Assembly: GCF_001921745.1 (NCBI RefSeq)
Contig: NZ_MRYA01000007.1
Span: 62,001 to 126,000, forward strand
Length of the DNA: 64,000 nt
Origin: Psychrobacter sp. Cmf 22.2
Lineage (GTDB): Bacteria; Pseudomonadota; Gammaproteobacteria; Pseudomonadales; Moraxellaceae
Direction: 5' to 3'
Shown here: positions 45,371 through 54,099 of the stretch, piece by piece
Numbering within the stretch: position 1 is the stretch's first letter
How the letters are laid out: each line of letters begins with the position of its first letter
Program-made: the position numbers and the translations under genes
Notes under the pieces: model-generated
What the model was told of the DNA's origin: nothing
Database searches by the model: none
Seen by the model: the letters and a program-made list of their open reading frames with translations, nothing else

Positions 45371-46864
45371 CTAAGCCATCATAAACCCTAAACCTAAGAA
45401 AGTTGCGACGGACAGTACAGCACCTAGCATGGCGTAAGGGAACTGTGTAAAGGCGTGCTGCATCGGTGAACAGCCAGCGCCTTGTGCTGCTAATAATGAT
45501 GAATCACTAAAGAAACAAGCATGACTACCAAATGAAGAGGCAGATAATAAGGCACCAATCATAAGTGGCGTGCTAACCCCTAGAGCCATAGAGATTGGGA
45601 AAACAATTGGCATCGCTAAGACGTATAGACCCCAGCTTGACGACGTTGCAAATGTTAAGAAAGCCATGACTGCAAAAATGACAGCAGGGAAGATGATAAC
45701 GGTCATATATGGAGTGATGGATTCAATAACATACATAGTCATCCCAAGCTCATCATTGATTGCTTTTAGGAAAAAGCCACCAATTACAGTTGAGAGTGGG
45801 TATAACATAACTTTAAAGCCTTTAAAGATAGCTTCAACTTGGGTCTCAAAGCTCAAAATTCCTTGTACCCAATATACAAGAACCGTCACAAAACACGTCA
45901 ATAACGCGCCTCTTAATAAATCAATTTCAAAGTATATGGTTGAGACGATCAATAAGATCATAGGAAAAGCAAAGTTTAAGATATTGGCTTTAAATGATAG
46001 CTTACGTTTGGCTTTTACGTTTGAGATTAATTGCTCTTCTACAAAGGCTTCAGGGACAGGGTTACCAGCTTGTGCACGTTTCTCAGCCTTTTTCATTGGA
46101 CCCCAGTTGCCAAATATACCAGTAGCAACTAAGAATACAATAAGAAGGGCAAACCAAGCATATGCCATATAAGGAATAGCACTGATATAAAGCCCTAAGC
46201 CAGCGCCGTCTCCTGCGACGTTATTTTCTTCCAACAAACCTGCAAAATAGACAGCCCAAGTAGAAATAGGAACAATCACACACATAGGCGCCGCTGTAGA
46301 GTCAACGATATAAGCCAGTTTCTCACGTGATACGCCATACGCATCTGTGAGTTTTTTGACAGAAGTCGATACGGCTAAACAGTTTAGATAGTCATCAATA
46401 AAGACTACAATACCCAAAGCAAAAGTAGCCAAAAGTGACTGTCTACGTGATTTGATGATCTTTTGTAGCCATTCACTAAAGCCATCTAGACAACCACTGA
46501 TCTCGAGCAGTTGAATAAGCCCACCCATAAGACCACAAACCAAAACGATCCAGATAATCGTTTCATTACCTAAGACCATAGAGATATTGTCAGCGAAGGG
46601 GGAGACCAGATCAAAAGGATTGAGCATCACCAGGCCAGCGACACAGCCTGCTATCATTGATTCAAACGGACGTCTTGAAATAATGGCGGTGATTAGGACT
46701 AGTAGCGTTGGTAATAGTGATAATGCACCCCAAGATTCTGATGCATCTCGAGTACTTGAAAGCCAGACAAAAGCAAGGTAAATGGCTATACCCGCTACTA
46801 CCGTTAAAAACACTCGTTTGTTATGAAACAGTCCTTCAACAGCATCATCGAACTTCATATTCAT
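45371..46864 (-). CDS. NhaC-family antiporter-like transporter
   Basis: This 497-residue inner-membrane protein has about 11 hydrophobic helices and belongs to the NhaC/Na+-H+ antiporter superfamily. Recognisable stretches are WGALSLLPTLLVLITAIISRR, FALGIVVFIDDYLNCLAVST and YIVDSTAAPMCVIVPISTW, and a C-terminal FGSHACFFSDSSLLAAQGAG. AAGGAG precedes the ATG. Relatives near amino acid pathways often carry organic substrates instead of sodium. Between aguB and puuB, it could move agmatine, putrescine or a related amine; that is inference. The promoter region holds a dyad with the half-site GCTATTAAG seen before puuA. Confidence 0.8.
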   Translation of the reverse strand: MNMKFDDAVEGLFHNKRVFLTVVAGIAIYLAFVWLSSTRDASESWGALSLLPTLLVLITAIISRRPFESMIAGCVAGLVMLNPFDLVSPFADNISMVLGNETIIWIVLVCGLMGGLIQLLEISGCLDGFSEWLQKIIKSRRQSLLATFALGIVVFIDDYLNCLAVSTSVKKLTDAYGVSREKLAYIVDSTAAPMCVIVPISTWAVYFAGLLEENNVAGDGAGLGLYISAIPYMAYAWFALLIVFLVATGIFGNWGPMKKAEKRAQAGNPVPEAFVEEQLISNVKAKRKLSFKANILNFAFPMILLIVSTIYFEIDLLRGALLTCFVTVLVYWVQGILSFETQVEAIFKGFKVMLYPLSTVIGGFFLKAINDELGMTMYVIESITPYMTVIIFPAVIFAVMAFLTFATSSSWGLYVLAMPIVFPISMALGVSTPLMIGALLSASSFGSHACFFSDSSLLAAQGAGCSPMQHAFTQFPYAMLGAVLSVATFLGLGFMMA

Positions 46865-46939
46865 AGTTACACTCCTTGTAAAACCTCATTTTTTGTAGAA
46901 CAGAATTTGCTCTATAACTCATTCTTGATAGCAGTTATG

Positions 46940-46986
46940 AACCAACTGGCTATTAAGCCCATCACAACACTCCCTTGTTGTGATGG
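46940..46986. promoter_or_regulatory. Motif pair upstream of the NhaC-type gene and 3' of puuB
   Basis: A perfect 10-base inverted repeat, CCATCACAAC-N8-GTTGTGATGG (46959-46986), lies next to ACCAACTGG and GCTATTAAG (46941-46957). ACCAACTGG also forms the core of the aguB dyad, and GCTATTAAG matches a half of the puuA dyad. The inverted repeat could be a puuB terminator lacking a T-run, or part of the promoter region of the transporter. Confidence 0.4.
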
Positions 46987-47054
46987 TGTAATGTAACAAC
47001 GATCCTCAAAAAATTTCAAAACTAAACTATTATCTATCAATTTATCCTATTGGT

Positions 47055-48425
47055 CTACATGCCAGTACGATCTTTTAGAGCATACCACCATGAACCCATC
47101 ATCGAATAAGGTACTCTTAATGCACGGCCCCCTGGGAAAGGTATCCATGGTATTTTGGTAAAAGTATCAAACTCTGCAGTCTTGCCATTGATAGCATCTG
47201 CCAATATCTGTCCAAATAGATGCGAGCCTGTCACGCCATGACCACTATAGCCGTGCGCGAAAAATACGCGATCATGTAATTTGCCCAGCTGCGGCACACG
47301 AGAAAAGGACAAAGCAAAGTTGCCACTCCATGCGTAATCTATTTTAACATCGCGTAATTCTGGAAATATCTTGTTCATATTGGGTCTGATTTTAGCTGTA
47401 ATATCAGATGGGTCTTGACCACCATAGACTGTACCACCACCGAATAACATACGTTTGTCAGCAGAAAGACGATAGTAATCAAGAATATAGCGTACATCTT
47501 CAACACAGACATCGGTTGGAAGCAGTTGATCTGCTAAATCACCCAAGGGTTCGGTAGCGATGATTTGCGTTGACACTGGCATAACGCGATCAGTCAATTT
47601 TGGAATGACTTTATTTAGATAAGCATTACCGCAAATTACAGCCTGTTTGCAAGTAACTGTGCCAAATTCGGTAATGATTTTGATAGAGTCATCAGAGTAT
47701 TCAATATCGACGACCAACGTATTTTCATAAATGATACCGCCGCCTTGTTCAACAGCAACCGCTTCACCGAGTGCTAAATTTAACGGATGAAAGTGACCGC
47801 CTGAATGGTCAATGACGCCGCCCACATAAGCATCTGTTTTTATGTGTTCTTGAATGCCAGACTTGTCTAACATTTCTCGATCATGCATGCCATGGCTCTC
47901 CCACAGCGCATGCGTTTCTTGCAAGTCTCTTAGTTGTCCATTGTTTAGAGCTGCAAAGATGTTTTTCTCTTTTAAATCACAATCAATGTTGTAGTCAGCG
48001 ACAAAACGACGAATGATTTTGCCACCGCGAGTCACTAGTTGACCGACGAAGTCTGCGTTTTTTTGACCATAAGATTTTTTGATCTTTTGTAGGCTGGCGT
48101 TAAGACCGTTGACGATCTGACCACCATTACGTCCTGAAGCCCCCCAGCCAATCTGTGCGCCTTCAAGGACGACGACTTCATGATCAGTCTCAATCAGATG
48201 TAGGGCAGTTGATAAGCCACTATAACCCCCGCCAACCACACAAACCTCCGTTTGAATGTCATTTTTTAGCGTTGGTCTGTCAGGTTTAGGATTACGACTG
48301 GCAGCGTAATAGCTATCAGGATATTGTCCTTTGTCTGAATAATGCGGGATATTGCGCTTGTTATTGGACGGCTTATTTTGCTGAGTGTTTTGATCCATAG
48401 GCGGTGTAGTATTGCTATTTGACAT
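47055..48425 (-). CDS. puuB: Gamma-glutamylputrescine oxidoreductase
   Basis: This 456-residue FAD amine oxidase turns gamma-glutamylputrescine into gamma-glutamyl-gamma-aminobutyraldehyde. The FAD site is VCVVGGGYSGLSTALHL, followed by GAQIGWGASGRNGGQIVNG and GGHFHPLNLALGEAVA. Near the C-terminus FFAHGYSGHGVTGSHL is typical of the glycine/DadA oxidase fold. The ATG at 48425 with CAGGA 8 bases away is preferred to one at 48434 that overlaps the preceding stop. The Asn/Gln-rich N-terminal 50 residues are unusual. Its gene directly follows puuA. Confidence 0.88.
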   Translation of the reverse strand: MSNSNTTPPMDQNTQQNKPSNNKRNIPHYSDKGQYPDSYYAASRNPKPDRPTLKNDIQTEVCVVGGGYSGLSTALHLIETDHEVVVLEGAQIGWGASGRNGGQIVNGLNASLQKIKKSYGQKNADFVGQLVTRGGKIIRRFVADYNIDCDLKEKNIFAALNNGQLRDLQETHALWESHGMHDREMLDKSGIQEHIKTDAYVGGVIDHSGGHFHPLNLALGEAVAVEQGGGIIYENTLVVDIEYSDDSIKIITEFGTVTCKQAVICGNAYLNKVIPKLTDRVMPVSTQIIATEPLGDLADQLLPTDVCVEDVRYILDYYRLSADKRMLFGGGTVYGGQDPSDITAKIRPNMNKIFPELRDVKIDYAWSGNFALSFSRVPQLGKLHDRVFFAHGYSGHGVTGSHLFGQILADAINGKTAEFDTFTKIPWIPFPGGRALRVPYSMMGSWWYALKDRTGM

Positions 48426-48426
48426 A

Positions 48427-49770
48427 TTAGACATCCTGTAAATAGGTGAGGTATTCAAGGTTAGTAACTTGCTGAGCAAAGCGCTTGGCTTCTTGTTTTT
48501 TGACGGCGATCAACAGCTCGATCATCTCGCTTGGGAATAATGAGTCAATCAAATCACTACTTTCAAACTTACGAATGGCTGACAACCAATCTAAAGGCAA
48601 GGTTTTAAGCTCAGTATCGTCATAAGTAATACTGTTGATGGGTTCTGGGACTTCAAGCTTGTTTTCGATACCATATAGCATGCCTGCTAAGACAGCGCTA
48701 CAGACCAGATATGGGTTGGCATCTGCACCAGATACACGATGCTCAATTCGGCGTGCTTTAGAGTCGCCACCTGGAATACGCACAGCTGCCGTACGGTTTT
48801 CATAACCCCATGAGATATTGTTTGGCGCAAGCGTACCTGGAGTGAACCTCCGATAAGAGTTGACATGAGGTGCGAATAGTATGGTGCAATCTGACATAGT
48901 TTTTAGCAGGCCAGCTACCGCATGACGTAACATATCTGATCCAGCTTCTGAGTCATCATCAAAGATATTGTTGCCATCTTTATCAAGCAGACTACAATGA
49001 ACGTGAAAGCCGTTACCTGACTGTAAGCCAAAAGGCTTTGCCATAAATGTTGCGGTTAGTTTACGACGTGCAGCGACAGCTTTGACAACCTGTTTAAACA
49101 AAATAGCATCGTCTGCAGCTTTCAATGGATCATCCACATGTAATAAATTGATTTCAAATTGCCCACAACCATTCTCAGCTAGCGCTGCATCAACTGGAAT
49201 ATCAAGTTTTTTACATTGAGCATAGACTTCATCTAAAAACTCATCAAATTGTAATAAATCATTGATACTCAAAATTGACGTTTTATTCAGTCTTAAGCCA
49301 CTTTTTGGACGAATAGGGGGTTTTGGGGTTTCACCTTCTGTGTAATCAAGCAAATAAAACTCAAGCTCCGTTGCCATGACCGGTGTCAAACCTAATGCTT
49401 TGAATTTTTTACTGATGTAGTCCAATACATGTCGAGCATCACCATAATATGGCTCATTGTCTTCGGTATAGAGCCAAACAGGTAGTAGTGAAGACGGTGC
49501 GCTGGTATTGATAAGCGGATAGGCAGCTCGTCCAGTTGGGCGGGCAATAGCATCGATATCTCCATTTGTTTGCGAGGATTCAATGACATCAGCGCCCCAT
49601 ATGTCGACGCCTAAGATTGACAACGGCAAACGGATACTGCCGTTCTGGGCTTTTTCCATTTGGTTAAAAGGGATGCGCTTACCACGAAGCAAACCATTAA
49701 TATCACCTGCAGCCACATAGACATATTCGGTGTTGTTTGCAGATTCGACCATTCCATTGGTTGTCGTCAT
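48427..49770 (-). CDS. puuA: Gamma-glutamylputrescine synthetase
   Basis: This 447-residue glutamine synthetase-family enzyme joins glutamate to putrescine at the cost of ATP. Landmarks include LLRGKRIPFNQMEKAQNG, the beta-strand ATELEFYLLD, ENGCGQFEINLLH, NGFHVHCSLLDKDGNN and TPGTLAPNNISWGYENRTAA, and the active-site Arg region RIEHRVSGADANPYLV. TAGGAA precedes the ATG. Coupling to puuB supports PuuA over housekeeping GlnA. Confidence 0.9.
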   Translation of the reverse strand: MTTTNGMVESANNTEYVYVAAGDINGLLRGKRIPFNQMEKAQNGSIRLPLSILGVDIWGADVIESSQTNGDIDAIARPTGRAAYPLINTSAPSSLLPVWLYTEDNEPYYGDARHVLDYISKKFKALGLTPVMATELEFYLLDYTEGETPKPPIRPKSGLRLNKTSILSINDLLQFDEFLDEVYAQCKKLDIPVDAALAENGCGQFEINLLHVDDPLKAADDAILFKQVVKAVAARRKLTATFMAKPFGLQSGNGFHVHCSLLDKDGNNIFDDDSEAGSDMLRHAVAGLLKTMSDCTILFAPHVNSYRRFTPGTLAPNNISWGYENRTAAVRIPGGDSKARRIEHRVSGADANPYLVCSAVLAGMLYGIENKLEVPEPINSITYDDTELKTLPLDWLSAIRKFESSDLIDSLFPSEMIELLIAVKKQEAKRFAQQVTNLEYLTYLQDV

Positions 49771-49811
49771 GTCTCTAATTCCTATTCATTTTAAAGATTT
49801 TTTGGGTTGTT

Positions 49812-49831
49812 GCTATTAAGTCTTTAATAGC
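49812..49831. promoter_or_regulatory. Perfect 20-base dyad upstream of puuA (GCTATTAA-N4-TTAATAGC)
   Basis: Eight-base arms match perfectly around GTCT, about 40-60 bases before the puuA ATG (49770), the position of a core-promoter operator. Its half-site GCTATTAA also occurs before the NhaC-type gene. PuuR is the obvious candidate ligand because its gene is divergent from puuA, but this is untested. Confidence 0.55.
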
Positions 49832-49842
49832 TGTCGTGTATA

Positions 49843-49858
49843 ACCTTCCTATGAAGGT
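49843..49858. promoter_or_regulatory. Second dyad upstream of puuA (ACCTTC-N4-GAAGGT)
   Basis: Six-base perfect arms around CTAT lie ~80 bases before the puuA ATG, next to the 20-base dyad. It could be a second operator or a transcript hairpin. Confidence 0.35.
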
Positions 49859-50252
49859 CAACAAAGATTTCAAATAAAACAGTGATTATAAGTGGTGACA
49901 GAGATACAAGTTACCGTCTCGCTATAAGTGACTAGTAGGCACGTCTAATTGATTTTCATCAACAATATTAATAACTTAACGTTTCCCTGCATCACTCTTT
50001 ATCAATATGTTTAATTTATAGAATGTGTCTTTTGTTTTACTGTTCCCCTCCAATATATGGTTGAAATTTATATATGTCAATTCTTATTTAAAACTATTAA
50101 TAAGTAACTTATTATATTCATTATGATTAATTAATATCAACAATGAAGTTTATAGTTTACATTTTACGAGATAATATGTTAAATTTTAGCTCAATATAAG
50201 CTCATCTAATCTGAACTTTTATATTCAGATGTTACACTCAAGGAAGATTGAC
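49859..50252. other. A+T-rich divergent region between puuA and puuD
   Basis: No gene was found between the puuA dyads and the puuD start. The right part (50040-50250) is very A+T-rich and carries a perfect palindrome at 50099-50115. It should contain the puuD promoter. Confidence 0.6.
50099..50115. promoter_or_regulatory. Perfect 17-base palindrome upstream of puuD (TAATAAGT-A-ACTTATTA)
   Basis: Eight-base arms match exactly around a single A, 137 bases before the puuD ATG. Palindromes of this size are typical regulator sites; the XRE-cupin regulator encoded in the same unit is a candidate. Chance is possible in A+T-rich DNA, but a perfect 8+8 match is unlikely. Confidence 0.5.
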
Positions 50253-50993
50253 ATGCATACTTACAAACCTGTTATCGCTATTGTTTCTTGTTATAAGATG
50301 GTTGATGGTCAGCCATCACAGTCGGTTTATCAAAAATATATCGATGCTGTGAACTTTTATGGTGGTAATCCTATATTGCTACCAAACACAGCTGCTGATA
50401 GTGCAAACTTCGACGCATTATTAGAAATTGTTGATGGTATTTTATTGACAGGCAGCTATAGTAACGTTGCACCAACCCGTTATGGCGCAACGCATCTTGA
50501 AGAAAAACAAGATTTAGGGCGTGATGATCTGAGTTTTAAGCTACTGGCTCATGCAGATGAGACAGGTACGCCCTTGTTAGCAGTTTGCCGTGGCCTACAA
50601 GAGATGAATGTTCATTTTGAGGGTACGCTACATCCAGACTGGCGCGAAGTGGAAGGGTTTTATGAGCCGCATCTAGAAGACAGTACCGCGCCTCTTGAGG
50701 TGCAGTATCAGCCTGTACACGACGTTTTAATTCAACCAGAAGGAAGGTTGGCGGAGTTTGGTAAAGAATGGCATGTCAACTCGTTACACAAGCAAGCTAT
50801 CGATAAAGTCGGAGAACGGTTACTTGTGGAAGCTTTAGCGCCTGATGGTTTAGTAGAAGCAATAAGCTTAGTACAACATCCTTTTATGATTGGTGTACAA
50901 TGGCATCCTGAGTTAAATTATGCGCAAGATAACTTGTCCAAATTTTTGTTCACGGAATTCATTCAACATGCCAGCAAAAAACTCTCTAGATAA
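50253..50993 (+). CDS. puuD: Gamma-glutamyl-gamma-aminobutyrate hydrolase
   Basis: This 246-residue class I glutamine amidotransferase-like hydrolase splits gamma-glutamyl-GABA to glutamate and GABA. The nucleophile Cys lies in LLAVCRGLQEMN and the His-Glu pair in GVQWHPELNYAQ. N-terminal YKPVIAIVSCYKM is typical. AAGGAAG precedes the ATG at 50253; an earlier in-frame ATG at 50229 lacks a site. The stop overlaps the start of the regulator gene by 26 bases, suggesting coupled translation. Confidence 0.92.
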   Translation: MHTYKPVIAIVSCYKMVDGQPSQSVYQKYIDAVNFYGGNPILLPNTAADSANFDALLEIVDGILLTGSYSNVAPTRYGATHLEEKQDLGRDDLSFKLLAHADETGTPLLAVCRGLQEMNVHFEGTLHPDWREVEGFYEPHLEDSTAPLEVQYQPVHDVLIQPEGRLAEFGKEWHVNSLHKQAIDKVGERLLVEALAPDGLVEAISLVQHPFMIGVQWHPELNYAQDNLSKFLFTEFIQHASKKLSR

Positions 50994-51624
50994 TGCTTCA
51001 GATAAAACCAATTTAGATGATAAAGTCGTCTCCGAAAAGGCTCAGACAGCCATCAAAGCGGATGAACAACCAGAAGAAGATATTGGTAAAAAAATCAATC
51101 AGCTGCGCCTTGCTAAAGGTTATTCACAGCGTAAGCTTGCAAGGCTTGCAGGACTGACCAATACCTCAATCAGCGCCATTGAGCGCAATAAAGTGAGTCC
51201 GGCCGTCAATACATTAAAAGCAATTTTAGCGGTGCTAGGCTCTGATTTGACGACTTTTTTTAGTGACGAGTGGAAAGAACCTAAAGCAAGAGTGGTAGTG
51301 ACTCCCAAAGATTTAATTGAGCTTAGTGAACCAAATAGCAGAGTGTCGCTTAAACAGGTATACAATTGCAGCACAACAAAAAACTTAGGGTTTTTGATTG
51401 AGACTTATCAGCCCAACAGCTCAACGGAAGAAAAAATCGCTCATGAAGGAGAAGAGATTGGGACGGTCATCGAAGGCAAGATTCTTATTCGCATCGAGGA
51501 GACCACATACTTGCTCAATAAAGGGGACAGTTATGTGATTGATACCATGAAGCCGCATACCTTTATTAATCCTAGTGATACGGTGACTCATATAGTAAGT
51601 GCGCATACGCCAACGACTTATTAG
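50968..51624 (+). CDS. puuR: XRE-family regulator with cupin domain (PuuR-like)
   Basis: This 218-residue regulator has a helix-turn-helix (INQLRLAKGYSQRKLARLAG, then NTSISAIERNKVSPAVNTLK) and a C-terminal cupin domain (EGEEIGTVIEGKILIRIEET, NKGDSYVIDTMKPHTFINP). This is the PuuR layout; PuuR represses putrescine genes and responds to putrescine. The Lys/Asp-rich N-terminal extension (about 45 residues) is long. Overlap with puuD indicates co-transcription. Target sites are likely among the dyads upstream of puuA and puuD. Confidence 0.85.
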   Translation: MPAKNSLDNASDKTNLDDKVVSEKAQTAIKADEQPEEDIGKKINQLRLAKGYSQRKLARLAGLTNTSISAIERNKVSPAVNTLKAILAVLGSDLTTFFSDEWKEPKARVVVTPKDLIELSEPNSRVSLKQVYNCSTTKNLGFLIETYQPNSSTEEKIAHEGEEIGTVIEGKILIRIEETTYLLNKGDSYVIDTMKPHTFINPSDTVTHIVSAHTPTTY

Positions 51625-51678
51625 ATAGAACGATTATATAGAGTTGCTGCTATACTGAGGCGCGACGCTATTCGCTTT

Positions 51679-51699
51679 TATCTGTTATCTGTTATCTGT
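51679..51699. repeat. Triplicated heptamer TATCTGT
   Basis: Three perfect tandem TATCTGT units sit in the 80-base gap between puuR and the convergent glycosyltransferase gene. They may reflect slippage; no function is apparent. Confidence 0.7.
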
Positions 51700-51704
51700 T
51701 ATTT

Positions 51705-53075
51705 CTAATGGTTATTGTCCGTTTTGCTTTTATCTGTTTTACTTTTATTAGTAGCGACGGCTTTATCACTACTAGCCTGTTCCTTATTCGCCGTTAAGTC
51801 GCCCGTCACTTTTGGCGACTTTTTTAATAGATCAATTTTAGTATTTGTTATCCTTTTATCATGAGTATCGATAAAAGGGGGACTGGCAGCCTTTAAATGC
51901 CTTTTGGATCTCTGTAGAGAGTGAGCATCTAGTAACGCTTTTTGTTCTTTCTGCGAGGCTTCATACAGACCCTGATAGACTTCAATAGTTTCTTTAATCA
52001 TCTGACGCATGGTAAACTTATCTGTCATCTCAGGACGAGTGACACTTTCTAACTGACTTTTAACAACTTTGCACAGAGCCTGAGCATTGTATTTTTTAAC
52101 CAATCCTTGCGGGTACAACGGTTGCAAAATCTCACTAAAAGCCGCCTGATCCCAACCAACCACGGGCGTACCTAGATGAATCGCCTGTAGAGCATTGATA
52201 CCGATAGATTCAGGTTGATTAGCAAGCGCCATAACGATATTGGCCGCTGACAGCCACTCCCGCATGTCGTTACGTTTACGACCGACATACGTGATACGTT
52301 CGGCCAGACCTAGCGTATTGGTGCGTTGACGAAAGTCTTCATGCGCCACGTCACCATCTCTATGGTCGTCGTCCATAATAATAGCGTGGATATTAGGAAA
52401 TTGTTCTTGTAGGTTTCCTAGAATATCAATCAGCCATTCTTGTCCATATTCATTACCAATGATAGTAGGAAACACCAACCATTTCTTATGTTCAAGCTCA
52501 GGATATTCTGCAAAGGTACGGCGTAACCAATATACAGAAGGGTTGTGCCGATACGGATAACGACGCGTATCAACGCCGCGGTAGATACGCTTGATGGACT
52601 TTGGATCGATCTCTTCGCGATGTAGACCTTTTCTCAAATAGTTCGTCACACTATCTGATACAGTGATAATGGTATCGACATCCAGTAGTGCTTGTGAATA
52701 CTTGTTAATTGAATAAAAACCATACATGGTTGAGACTAGCTTTGGTCGATGTTTTACGCGTGCTCGGCGCAGGGCTAAATGCAATATCCAAGCAGGTGTA
52801 CGTGAATGCACATGGATAATATCAGGATTGTATTGTTCGATAAGATGACGTAGAGGGGCAACTTGTAAGATTGATAACCATGATTTTTTATACATATGCA
52901 GCTGATGGTATATATTGCCATCTCGCTCTAAACGTTTGACCAAATCGTTATCATCATCGGCACTAGAGACAATAATAGAAGTATGTCCGTTTTTGGCCAA
53001 AGCGCGTCCAAGATGAAAGATCCCACGTTCGGATTCATCATGTTTTAAGGACGACAGTAAACGCATAACTTTCAT
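51705..53075 (-). CDS. Glycosyltransferase family 4 protein
   Basis: This 456-residue cytoplasmic glycosyltransferase of GT-B fold begins MKVMRLLSSLKHDESERGIF with the acceptor-side helix (HLGRALAKNGHTSIIVSSAD). The donor-binding motif near the end is ANQPESIGINALQAIHLGTPVVGW, typical of family 4. DADDDND- and Lys-rich stretches follow, and the final ~60 residues are a low-complexity Lys/Ser/Thr tail (NKSKTDKSKTDNNH). The ATG at 53075 is chosen; a GTG at 53090 and an ATG at 53066 are alternatives. Its role is likely in surface polysaccharide or LPS core synthesis, but no glycan gene cluster is adjacent. Confidence 0.82.
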   Translation of the reverse strand: MKVMRLLSSLKHDESERGIFHLGRALAKNGHTSIIVSSADDDNDLVKRLERDGNIYHQLHMYKKSWLSILQVAPLRHLIEQYNPDIIHVHSRTPAWILHLALRRARVKHRPKLVSTMYGFYSINKYSQALLDVDTIITVSDSVTNYLRKGLHREEIDPKSIKRIYRGVDTRRYPYRHNPSVYWLRRTFAEYPELEHKKWLVFPTIIGNEYGQEWLIDILGNLQEQFPNIHAIIMDDDHRDGDVAHEDFRQRTNTLGLAERITYVGRKRNDMREWLSAANIVMALANQPESIGINALQAIHLGTPVVGWDQAAFSEILQPLYPQGLVKKYNAQALCKVVKSQLESVTRPEMTDKFTMRQMIKETIEVYQGLYEASQKEQKALLDAHSLQRSKRHLKAASPPFIDTHDKRITNTKIDLLKKSPKVTGDLTANKEQASSDKAVATNKSKTDKSKTDNNH

Positions 53076-53214
53076 AATAGCGTGGGCCACCAGTTAGGAT
53101 ATCAAGCTGCTATTGTCAGTTAAAAATGCTGAAAACTCAACCATGAAGACCGATTAGAGGTGACAAATCGCCATGCTAGCTCAAGTTTTTACAGTCTAAA
53201 GAATTGATGAGTGG

Positions 53215-54087
53215 CTAACGACGCTTTTGCAAGTGTTCAGCATTGGGCAATATTTGCTTTTCGCTTAAGTATTTCCAATAGCGCTGCGGTAAATACTGTC
53301 TGTGCAAACGAGGGTTTTTGCGCTCTTTAATGTTGACGTTGGTAAAGTAGCCTTGCCAAAATTTTTGATAGCGCTGTTCGTCCTCACTATGAATACTGGC
53401 AGGGTTGCGTAAAACAGCATCATCAAGCTCGGTGATGGTTTGCAGGGCAGCGGGGCGCGTGGGCGTGCTTTGACTCTTGTCATAATAAATGCCATAGCCA
53501 CGAGCCAGATCATAGATAGCCCAATGCTGATCTTGATAGCGCTGCCGAAAATGCTCCCCAATCAGCGGCAAGACGTTAAAATCAGGCTCAACACGGGCAA
53601 AATAGATGTCACTGGTTGTGTGCTCAAAACGCACAAACGCTTCCATGCGATGCTTTTCACGTCCGACAGACTTTACAGTTTGTACCAGCTCAAGTATGTT
53701 CAAGTTACCCAAGTCTTGCATAACATAACGACTAGGGTAGTCAATAGCATATTTGACTACTTGAAATAAAGTAGTACCAATGTCGTCTTTTTCAGACAAA
53801 AACCCCCAAAGTAAATTGCGCATACCTGAGCGACCTAATAGCTGGTTTAGTTTTACCAATACACGTTCAGCATTTTCTTCATTAGGCACAACGCTGGTTG
53901 CTTGAGCAATCAATGAGGGTACATAACAGTCTTGAGCAATCAATCGTAATGCTTCATCGTTTTGCAGCTTATTGACATAAACATAAAACACCGCGCTCAA
54001 CCAACCTTCAAAACTTGGCTCATAAAGCACAATACTGGGTGTCAATTGACCAACAGGGTACGCGGTGTTTGGGGTCAGCTCTAGCAT
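53215..54087 (-). CDS. DUF4130 (TIGR03915) protein, partner of the radical SAM enzyme
   Basis: This 290-residue protein belongs to the family linked to the radical SAM protein upstream, of predicted DNA metabolism role. Key stretches are PSIVLYEPSFEGWLSAVFYVY near the start, LGRSGMRNLLWGFLSEKDD, KHRMEAFVRFEHTTSDIYF, ARVEPDFNVLPLIGEHFRQR and the Lys/Arg-rich ending LHRQYLPQRYWKYLSEK. AAAGGAG lies before the ATG. The gene ends 12 bases after the radical SAM stop in the same direction. The biochemical role is unknown; the family label is from pattern recognition and would need a profile search. Confidence 0.78.
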   Translation of the reverse strand: MLELTPNTAYPVGQLTPSIVLYEPSFEGWLSAVFYVYVNKLQNDEALRLIAQDCYVPSLIAQATSVVPNEENAERVLVKLNQLLGRSGMRNLLWGFLSEKDDIGTTLFQVVKYAIDYPSRYVMQDLGNLNILELVQTVKSVGREKHRMEAFVRFEHTTSDIYFARVEPDFNVLPLIGEHFRQRYQDQHWAIYDLARGYGIYYDKSQSTPTRPAALQTITELDDAVLRNPASIHSEDEQRYQKFWQGYFTNVNIKERKNPRLHRQYLPQRYWKYLSEKQILPNAEHLQKRR

Positions 54088-54099
54088 ATATGCTCCTTT

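Noticed and set aside
45570..46172. 200-aa rightward ORF inside the NhaC-type gene
   Set aside because: It is a shadow of a hydrophobic leftward gene with clear family motifs; no ribosome site.
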